From assembly GCA_903829565.1 (NCBI GenBank), contig CAIKQM010000563.1, positions 1-22,328 of the forward strand: 22,328 nucleotides of DNA, in the 5' to 3' direction. This stretch comes from an uncultured Planctomycetota bacterium (GTDB lineage Bacteria; Planctomycetota; UBA1135; GCA-002686595). The stretch's first letter is position 1; each line of letters opens with the position of its first letter. The position numbers were made by a program, and so were the translations under genes. Below the pieces are notes generated by a model, which was not told the DNA's origin, did not search any database, and saw only the letters and a list, made by a program, of their open reading frames with translations. Positions 14,997 to 20,465 of this stretch are shown here, one piece after another.

Positions 14997-15485
14997 ATGC
15001 TCATCGCTGACAAAACTGCTGTACAGATCCACTACACCCTGACCGACGACGCGGGCAATGTCATCGACACGTCCCGCGATGAAGGTGGCCAGCCGCTGGC
15101 GTACTTGCACGGCATGGGCAACATCGTGGTTGGCCTCGAGAAGGCGCTGACCGGACTCAAGAAGGGCGACCAGAAGAAAGTCGTGGTCACGCCCGCCGAA
15201 GGGTACGGCGAGCATGATCCGCGCGGGGTGCAGAAGGTCCCGCGCACGCAGTTCCCGACCGATGTCGAGATCGAGCCCGGCATGATGTTCACCGCCGAAG
15301 ACGAAGATGGCGTCACGCAGGTGTACGTGCAGGAAGTCTCCGCCGATCATGTCGTCGTGGACCTGAACCACCCGATGGCCGGCAAGACGCTGCACTTTGA
15401 CATCGAGATCGTGGACGTGCGCGCCGCATCGGCGACCGAGTTGCAGCACGGTCATGTGCATGGTCCCGGTGGTCACCACCACTGA
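14997..15485 (+). CDS. slyD: FKBP-type peptidyl-prolyl isomerase, SlyD-like
   Basis: This 162-residue protein catalyses proline cis-trans isomerisation and acts as a folding chaperone. It shows the SlyD layout: an FKBP half (VQIHYTLTDDAGNVIDTS, then PLAYLHGMGNIVVGLEKAL and GDQKKVVVTPAEGYGEHDP), an inserted-in-flap domain (about 75-120, with VPRTQFPTDVEIEPGMMF), and a return strand HPMAGKTLHFDIEIVDVR. The C-terminus is His-rich (HGHVHGPGGHHH), as in metal-binding SlyD, which delivers nickel in E. coli; metal binding here is inferred from that tail. An in-frame GTG two codons earlier is possible. The stop overlaps the next start by one base (TGATG). It has no signal peptide and should be cytoplasmic. 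Confidence 0.92.
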   Translation: MLIADKTAVQIHYTLTDDAGNVIDTSRDEGGQPLAYLHGMGNIVVGLEKALTGLKKGDQKKVVVTPAEGYGEHDPRGVQKVPRTQFPTDVEIEPGMMFTAEDEDGVTQVYVQEVSADHVVVDLNHPMAGKTLHFDIEIVDVRAASATELQHGHVHGPGGHHH

Positions 15486-15886
15486 TGACTACGGGCGCAG
15501 AACCTGAGCCCAACTTCGTGTGTCCGCGCTGTGCTGTGGCGAGCCCCCTGTGGCTTGACCCGGCATGGCGCGATCACGGTGCGGCGCAGGTAGAAGAAGA
15601 GTGTCCGCACTGCTTCGCCTCGGTGGCAGTGCGCTGGACGGAGCTGCCCGACGGGCGCTGGCAGTGCGTGCCCTTGACGGAAAGGGCCGCTGCCACCGAG
15701 GCCTTTGATCCAGAAGCCAGCTACTGCTGCCCTGCGTGCGGCGAGCGCGTGCAAGTGTGGATCGAGCACGAGAACGGTGCCGCACAAGAGTACGTGGAGG
15801 ATTGTCCCGTGTGCTGCCGCCCGAATCTTGTGCGGGCGTGGATTGCTGTCGACGGTGCCGTGCGCGTCGAAGTGCAGGCCGAGTAG
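15485..15886 (+). CDS. CPXCG-type cysteine-rich protein with two zinc ribbons
   Basis: This 133-residue protein has four CXXC pairs: C13/C16, C40/C43, C82/C85 and C107/C110. The second half (about 79-133), with CCPACGERVQVWIE, EYVEDCPVCCRPN and a strand-rich tail, matches the small CPXCG cysteine-rich family (PF14255), normally about 60 residues with a single ribbon. The first half repeats the same plan (FVCPRC, 24-residue spacing, ECPHC, then an aromatic-rich strand), so the gene looks like an internal duplication with a diverged first copy. Each half should bind one zinc ion. The function of the family is unknown. It is translationally coupled to slyD and ends 3 nt before the convergent methyltransferase gene. 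Confidence 0.85.
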   Translation: MTTGAEPEPNFVCPRCAVASPLWLDPAWRDHGAAQVEEECPHCFASVAVRWTELPDGRWQCVPLTERAAATEAFDPEASYCCPACGERVQVWIEHENGAAQEYVEDCPVCCRPNLVRAWIAVDGAVRVEVQAE

Positions 15887-15889
15887 TGG

Positions 15890-17056
15890 TCAAATACGCT
15901 TGACAACGGCACGGCACTCGATGCCGCCGTTGTGCCATGTCGCGTAGGGCGCCGCACCCAAGCCCACGGCCCGTTCTACTTCGGGATTGCCGGAGAGCAT
16001 GCAGACCGTCCAGCCGCTGCCACTGGCGCGCAGTTGCGCGCCCAAGGCCTCGAGAGCCATGCGCACTTCGCGTTCATCGCCGATGCGCTCGCCCCACGGC
16101 GGATTCGCAATCATCCAGGCGTTCCAACCGCGCTTGGGCTCGTAGGCCTCGGCGCGTCCGTGCTCGAAGCGCGCGTACTTGGCGACACCCGCGGCCTCGA
16201 GATTCTCACGCGCCATTTGCAACGCTTCCTGTGAATGATCGCGTCCGATGACTTGGAGCTTGGCTGGTGCCTGGATGCGCGCCTTCAACTCGTCGCGCAA
16301 GCGTTGCACAGCGCGCACGTCGTGGTCTTTCCAACGCTCGAACGCAAAGCGCTTGCGGAACAAGCCCGGTGCGATGTTGCACGCCAACATCAACGCTTCG
16401 ACCAGAATGGTGCCCGAACCGCAGAACGGATCGACCAACGGCGACTTGCGGTCCCAGCCGGAATACAGCACGAGTGCCGCTGCAAAGGTCTCTGCCAGCG
16501 GGGCTTTGCCTTGGTGCACCCGCCAACCGCGCTTGTGCAAGGAATCGCCAGAGGTGTCTACGTGCACCTTGCAGCGATCCTTGTACAAGTGCACGCGCAC
16601 GGGCAGTGCGGGGTCGTCCAAGTCGACGGTAGGACGCCCACCGGTGCGCTCGCGGAAGCGATCACAGATGGCGTCCTTCGTCAGTTGCTCCACATAGTGC
16701 GTGTGGTCCAGCGCACTATCGGTCGAGGTTGCGTCAACGCGCAGCGTGGTGTTGGCATCCACGAGCTTCTCCCACTCGATGGCGGCCACACCGGCGTGAA
16801 AGCTGGTTTCATCCGGTGCTTCAAAAAGCGCCACGCGCCGCAGCACGCGAATCGCCGTACGCAACTCTAGGTTGGCACGCGCAGCTTCCAGAGCCGTGCC
16901 GGTGAACTGCACTCCGCCGACTTGACGTTCGAGCTTGCCGAGCTTGAGGCCCTTCATCTCTTCGTGCAGCAGCGGCTCCAGACCGCGGGCACAGGTGACA
17001 AAATGGTCGTAGCGCTCGACCGTTGGACGGGTCACGGGTGTGGCAGGCTCGGCCAT
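15890..17056 (-). CDS. rlmL: THUMP-domain rRNA methyltransferase, RlmL/RlmK-N type
   Basis: This 388-residue protein is a guanine-N2 type RNA methyltransferase. The N-terminal half starts HFVTCARGLEPLLHEEM and carries a THUMP RNA-binding domain (about 60-170), followed by VHVDTSGDSLHKRGWR and APLAETFAAALVL. The methylase half (about 190-380) has motif I DPFCGSGTILVEA (about 208) and catalytic motif IV NPPWGER (about 316; most relatives have NPPYGER). In E. coli the homologous N-terminal half of RlmL modifies G2445 of 23S rRNA; the second RlmK domain of that fusion is absent here, as in most bacteria. The ATG at 17056-17054 lies 8 nt after a TACGAT hexamer on the same strand. The frame is open further upstream, but that part has no homology features. 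Confidence 0.88.
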   Translation of the reverse strand: MAEPATPVTRPTVERYDHFVTCARGLEPLLHEEMKGLKLGKLERQVGGVQFTGTALEAARANLELRTAIRVLRRVALFEAPDETSFHAGVAAIEWEKLVDANTTLRVDATSTDSALDHTHYVEQLTKDAICDRFRERTGGRPTVDLDDPALPVRVHLYKDRCKVHVDTSGDSLHKRGWRVHQGKAPLAETFAAALVLYSGWDRKSPLVDPFCGSGTILVEALMLACNIAPGLFRKRFAFERWKDHDVRAVQRLRDELKARIQAPAKLQVIGRDHSQEALQMARENLEAAGVAKYARFEHGRAEAYEPKRGWNAWMIANPPWGERIGDEREVRMALEALGAQLRASGSGWTVCMLSGNPEVERAVGLGAAPYATWHNGGIECRAVVKRI

Positions 17057-17141
17057 AGAGGGCCATCGTAGTCCACCCGGCTGCCCGGCCGCACAGGGAA
17101 CTGCTATGCGTGGAAGAAGTTTGTCGGCCGAGCGTCCGATG

Positions 17142-17147
17142 TAGGCT
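17142..17147 (+). promoter_or_regulatory. candidate -10 (TAGGCT) for secreted SGNH-like gene
   Basis: TAGGCT lies 26 nt before the ATG at 17174, in the 117-nt gap between divergent genes. A TTTGTC at 17120-17125, 16 nt upstream, is a weak -35 candidate. Confidence 0.35.
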
Positions 17148-17173
17148 AGAAGCACCGCTCAGGTTACGCACCC

Positions 17174-18166
17174 ATGAACTGCATGCGCCTACTCACGTTG
17201 CTGGCCTTGGTCTCGCCCCTGGCTGTCGTTGCTGCATTGCCAGCGCAGACCGTGCCGCCTACCACCGTTCCGGCGCCCGTGGTCGAAGCTCCGCTCTTGG
17301 GCAAGGTGGTGGTGATCGGTTCCGAGTTGTCGTTGGGGGCTGGCTGGGCTGCCGAAGTCGGCGCTACGGTCTCACTGGCGGATGTGGTCGAGCAGGGCGT
17401 TCTCGCCCCGCACCAAGCGGTGGTGCAGCACCTGGACACCTTGGCAGGTCGTGACGTGCTGGCGGATTTGGAGCGTCAAGCACGCTTGACGAAGGAGCAC
17501 AAGCCGACTCTGGTGGTCGCGCTCGACAGTTTGGCTTTGGTCACCTACGACGCCGGTGAGGCTGCGCCCGAGCGATTCGACCGGGCCTTGCGGGCCTTGA
17601 AGGGGATTGGCGCGCCCTTGGTGCTTGGCGATTTGCCTGATTGGCGCACACTGGCCACGCGCAGCGAGCGCGGTTGGTTGCAAGCCTCCAAGTTGCCGAG
17701 TGTGGCCATGCAAGCAAACTTGACAGCCCGCTTGACGGCCTTCGCGGCGGACACCAAGGATGTGGTGCTCGCCCCCGTGGCGCGCTTGTGGTCACACTTG
17801 GAACGCGACGAGCCGTTGCGTTTGCGCGGCAACTTGTGGGGGCGCGCGTGGTTGCCTGATCTGGCTGGCGCGGACCGGCAAGTGCTGCGTCTAGATGGCG
17901 GGATTGCCCTGTGGCTCTTGGCTGCTGATGCGCTGGTCACGCAGCGGCGTGATGTGCCCGCCGCTGCTCTCGTGTGGGATGCGCGCGAACTGCGCCGGCG
18001 CGTCTACGAATCGCGGGCAAAGGAGCGCGCCGCACAAGCACAGCTTGAGTTGGACCAGCAACGCGGGCCGCAACGCCCTCCGCCCCCGCCTCCGCCGTCA
18101 CCCGAAGAGCTACGGCGCCTCAAACGCGAGAAGCAAGAGCGTGATGGCAGTGGAGGCCGCGAGTAG
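17174..18166 (+). CDS. secreted SGNH-hydrolase-like protein, altered nucleophile position
   Basis: This 330-residue protein has a signal peptide (MNCMRLLTLLALVSPLAVVAALPAQ; cleavage likely after residue 21-24; an ATG at 17183 is an alternative start) and a Pro/Val linker. The mature part opens with KVVVIGSELSLGAGW (44-58), in the place where SGNH/GDSL hydrolases have their first block with the catalytic serine, and continues with LVVALDSLAL (113-122) and PLVLGDLPDW (148-157), which resemble a family of planctomycete SGNH-like exported proteins. Relatives as I recall them read GAS-x-S at block I, whereas here the aligned residue is Glu51, so catalysis is doubtful. The C-terminus has a polyproline run and a Lys/Arg-rich helix. 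It converges on fabI with an 8-nt gap. Confidence 0.6.
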   Translation: MNCMRLLTLLALVSPLAVVAALPAQTVPPTTVPAPVVEAPLLGKVVVIGSELSLGAGWAAEVGATVSLADVVEQGVLAPHQAVVQHLDTLAGRDVLADLERQARLTKEHKPTLVVALDSLALVTYDAGEAAPERFDRALRALKGIGAPLVLGDLPDWRTLATRSERGWLQASKLPSVAMQANLTARLTAFAADTKDVVLAPVARLWSHLERDEPLRLRGNLWGRAWLPDLAGADRQVLRLDGGIALWLLAADALVTQRRDVPAAALVWDARELRRRVYESRAKERAAQAQLELDQQRGPQRPPPPPPPSPEELRRLKREKQERDGSGGRE

Positions 18167-18174
18167 CGCGCCGC

Positions 18175-18948
18175 TCACACGCCCATGATGTGATAGCCGG
18201 CATCGACATAGACGATCGAGCCGGTGATGCCACGCGACAGCGGCGAGGCGAGGAACAGGCATGTGTCGCCCACCTCGTCAGCGGTCACATTGCGGCGCAG
18301 CGGTGCCTTCTTGGCGATTTCGTCCAGAATGTCGGTGAAGCCCGACACACCCGCCGACGACAAGGTGCGGATAGGTCCCGCACTGATGCCATTGACGCGG
18401 ATGCCGCGCGGTCCCAAGTCATGCGACAGATAGCGCACACTCGCCTCGAGTGCTGCCTTGGCGATGCCCATGATGTTGTAGTTGGGCACCACGCGTTCGC
18501 CACCGATGTACGACAACGTGATGATCGAGCCCTGGCGGCCTTCCATCAACGGCAAGACGGCGCGTGTCATGGCCGCGAGTGAGTACGCGGACACTTCATG
18601 CGCGACCATGTAGCCTTCGCGCGAGGTGTTGAAGAAGTCGCCTTGGAGCTCTTCGCGCTTGGCGAAAGCCACGCCGTGCACCAAGCAATCGAGTCCACCG
18701 AACTCTTCCTTGACAGCTTGCGCCACCGCGTCGATCTGCGCCGGTTGCGTCACATCGCACGGCAAGACGATCGAATCCGGTAGTTCGGCGGCGAGTTCAC
18801 GCACACCTTTCTCCATGCGGTCGCCCATGTAGGTCAGGGCGAGACGCATGCCGGCCTTGGAGAGAGATTGGGCACAGGCCCAAGCGATCGAACGTCGGTT
18901 GGCGACGCCGAGCACGAGGCCGGTCTTACCTTGCAGCAACTTGTCCAT
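18175..18948 (-). CDS. fabI: enoyl-[acyl-carrier-protein] reductase (NADH)
   Basis: This 257-residue enzyme reduces the trans-2-enoyl-ACP intermediate in the last step of each fatty-acid elongation cycle. It is an SDR-fold FabI: LQGKTGLVLGVANRRSIAWACA at the NADH site (about 5-26), CDVT (64-67), LVHGVAFAKREELQGDF (89-105), then Y147 in LSYIGGERVVPNY and the catalytic pair Y157 and K164 in NYNIMGIAKAALEASVRYL. These correspond to E. coli Tyr146, Tyr156 and Lys163 with a one-residue offset. The ATG at 18948-18946 fits the family start; 16 further in-frame codons upstream are low-complexity. The leader contains a 7-bp hairpin and a TACTCT hexamer upstream. Gene order gives no sign that other fatty-acid genes are adjacent. 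Confidence 0.95.
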   Translation of the reverse strand: MDKLLQGKTGLVLGVANRRSIAWACAQSLSKAGMRLALTYMGDRMEKGVRELAAELPDSIVLPCDVTQPAQIDAVAQAVKEEFGGLDCLVHGVAFAKREELQGDFFNTSREGYMVAHEVSAYSLAAMTRAVLPLMEGRQGSIITLSYIGGERVVPNYNIMGIAKAALEASVRYLSHDLGPRGIRVNGISAGPIRTLSSAGVSGFTDILDEIAKKAPLRRNVTADEVGDTCLFLASPLSRGITGSIVYVDAGYHIMGV

Positions 18949-18965
18949 GCGGTGTGGTCGTGGGG

Positions 18966-18984
18966 GCCAAGCGGGGGGCTTGGC
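18966..18984 (-). promoter_or_regulatory. 7-bp hairpin in fabI leader
   Basis: GCCAAGC (18966-18972) and GCTTGGC (18978-18984) are perfect inverted repeats with a five-base homopolymer loop. The element begins 18 nt upstream of the fabI ATG and downstream of the TACTCT hexamer, so it would be in the mRNA leader. Its arms are the same as the core of the inverted repeat at 12774-12808. Confidence 0.45.
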
Positions 18985-19002
18985 GCACTGGTCCAATCGG
19001 TC

Positions 19003-19008
19003 AGAGTA
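19003..19008 (-). promoter_or_regulatory. candidate -10 (TACTCT) for fabI
   Basis: On the minus strand TACTCT lies 54 nt upstream of the fabI ATG and would give a leader of about 48 nt that contains the hairpin. A partial -35 (GCGACA) is about 18 nt further upstream. Confidence 0.38.
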
Positions 19009-19045
19009 GCGTGGGGGTAGGGGCTTTGTCGCCTGTGCGCGGGAA

Positions 19046-19069
19046 CGGTGACTGCCCAGTACCGGTGAC
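19046..19069. repeat. direct repeat CGGTGAC x2, 17 nt apart
   Basis: CGGTGAC occurs at 19046-19052 and 19063-19069, in the gap upstream of the fabI promoter candidate. The remainder of the 325-nt gap between fabI and the next gene (19009-19333) holds an AT-richer stretch at about 19128-19195 with AACTAACTAAC and TTTTCTTAATT, and no gene that I can support. Confidence 0.3.
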
Positions 19070-19251
19070 CGAAATGGGGAATCAGCGGCATCCGCCGTGG
19101 GCCTTGTCCCATGAGTGACACGCGGGGGTCTCCTAAATAGTCGCCGTAACTAACTAACAGAGATCAGTTTTCTTAATTGCAGCTTGGAAGAGTGGTCCAC
19201 ACTGCGTCCCGATCCACATTTTCCTAGTCCCCGGAATCGGCAACTCGCTTC

Positions 19252-19257
19252 TAGCCT
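19252..19257 (+). promoter_or_regulatory. candidate -10 (TAGCCT) for sigma-like gene cluster
   Basis: TAGCCT on the plus strand lies 76 nt before the TTG start chosen for the next gene. It supports a start downstream of the first in-frame ATG (19184), which would be outside the transcript. Confidence 0.3.
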
Positions 19258-19322
19258 GACTTTCGTGCGCGCTGGAGGCGGGGGATTCCCTCGCACGGCG
19301 TGCGCCCCACCTCTGCCCCCGC

Positions 19323-19327
19323 AGGAG
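19323..19327 (+). promoter_or_regulatory. Shine-Dalgarno AGGAG deciding a TTG start
   Basis: AGGAG ends 6 nt before TTG at 19334. It is one of few good ribosome sites in the window and argues for this TTG over the upstream ATG at 19184, which has no such site. Confidence 0.5.
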
Positions 19328-19333
19328 TCTCCC

Positions 19334-19999
19334 TTGGTACGCAAGTCCGTTGCCCGCTCCGCTACGCCGGCTAGTGCTCCCCGCCGACAGCCCTCCGCAC
19401 CGAACCTCACAAGTGCGCCCGCGTCAATGGAGACGGACGACGTGCGCTGGCGATTGCTGCTGTGCGGTGCGAGCGCGCGCGAGGTCTTAGCCAAGATCGT
19501 GCGCGAGGATCCGTTGCACTTGCGTGCGCGCATAGGCCAGCGCTTGATCGAACGAAGCCTGTTGTTGGATGCGGATCGAGTCTTGCTGCGTACCTTTGCG
19601 CATGTGGCGCATGCTGCTGCGCGCTACCAAGGTCGCCCCGAGTTGCGTGTCTGGTTGTGCGCGCATGTGGATCGGGCCGTGGACGATTGTCTGCGCGAGG
19701 ACGGCGCTAACCATGCGCCCAGCGAGGCGCTGCGCCTGCTCGCCACACCGCTGCGTTTGGATGCCAGTGCTGTTGCGGCCGCATGCCGGGCGTTCAATGC
19801 GCTCGAGGCTGATTGTCGTGCGGCCTTCTTCGCCTTCGTCATGAAGCGCGAGGGGGCTTTGATCGAGCCAGTGGCACCCCTTGCCCAAGCGCGCGCTGCA
19901 CGCACGGCGCTCGAGCATTTGCTGGCCCCTTTGGATGGCGCGCGGGACGCAGTGACTACGCAAGTGACTGCTCACAGGGGTGGTAAACGTGCACGCTGA
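19334..19999 (+). CDS. remote sigma-70-like (ECF-type) protein, first gene of regulatory cluster
   Basis: From the TTG at 19334 this is 221 residues. After a basic Ser/Pro/Ala-rich N-terminus (1-31), the segment at about 50-110 (RIGQRLIERSLLLDADRVLLRTFAHVAHA, then GRPELRVWLCAHVDRAVDDCLRE) has the spacing and the W-L...D..R pattern of sigma-70 region 2 of ECF factors, where a G-x-x-x-x-F/L-R-x-WL segment precedes the DNA-contacting helix. The second half (about 135-200, FNALEADCRAAFFAFVMKREG and a final helix) could be a degenerate region 4. This is a weak resemblance seen by eye; it may be a non-DNA-binding derivative. The gene overlaps the next by 11 nt, so the three genes are probably coexpressed. 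An ATG at 19184 would add 50 residues. Confidence 0.6.
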   Translation: MVRKSVARSATPASAPRRQPSAPNLTSAPASMETDDVRWRLLLCGASAREVLAKIVREDPLHLRARIGQRLIERSLLLDADRVLLRTFAHVAHAAARYQGRPELRVWLCAHVDRAVDDCLREDGANHAPSEALRLLATPLRLDASAVAAACRAFNALEADCRAAFFAFVMKREGALIEPVAPLAQARAARTALEHLLAPLDGARDAVTTQVTAHRGGKRAR

Positions 20000-20465
20000 T
20001 CACTTGCCGGTGCTCCGCCCGATTGTGCTCGAGGAAGTGGAGATCGCGTTGCTGCGATTGGAGCGCGAAGCCTGCGCGCTGGCGTGTGCGGAAGCTGCAC
20101 GCGTGCGTTTGGCGCAGGCGTTGCAGCCAGACCTCAACTCGTATGTGCAGAACTGGCGTTTGCAAACAGCCGCGGTACTGCAAGCGTGCTTGTTGTCTGA
20201 GTCTGAGGCACCGTGCGTGCTACGGCGCGCCTTCGCGTCTGAATGCGGACAGTGGCCTTTGGCATCAGAGTTGGCCATTGCTGCTTGGGAGCTACAACCC
20301 AATGAAGCGCACCATGCTCTGGTTGTGCACGCTTGTCTCGCGGAAGGCCGGACCGAGGACGCGAACGCCTGGTCACAGTCGTTAGCTCCTTGTCGCTGGC
20401 CGGCAGTGTTGTCCTCTGTCAAACAATCTGGACGCGTGGAGGTGCTCGATGGCGCTCGTGGATGA
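19989..20465 (+). CDS. unrecognised helical protein in regulatory cluster
   Basis: This 158-residue protein starts at GTG 19989, preceded 8 nt earlier by AGGGG; a GTG at 19980 would add three residues. I do not recognise a family. The sequence is almost entirely helix-forming: an N-terminal amphipathic stretch (VLEEVEIALLRLEREACALACAEAARV), then a region resembling one or two tetratricopeptide-like helix pairs (SELAIAAWELQPNEAHHALVVHACLAEGR). It has no membrane segment or zinc-binding Cys/His cluster of the usual anti-sigma type. It overlaps the sigma-like gene by 11 nt and the AAA+ gene by 17 nt, so it is most likely a partner of one or both. Confidence 0.65.
   Translation: MHADHLPVLRPIVLEEVEIALLRLEREACALACAEAARVRLAQALQPDLNSYVQNWRLQTAAVLQACLLSESEAPCVLRRAFASECGQWPLASELAIAAWELQPNEAHHALVVHACLAEGRTEDANAWSQSLAPCRWPAVLSSVKQSGRVEVLDGARG

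Noticed and set aside
19184..19333. ATG at 19184 as start of the sigma-like gene
   Set aside because: It has no ribosome site and lies before a promoter-like hexamer at 19252; the TTG at 19334 has AGGAG at ideal distance. It remains possible.
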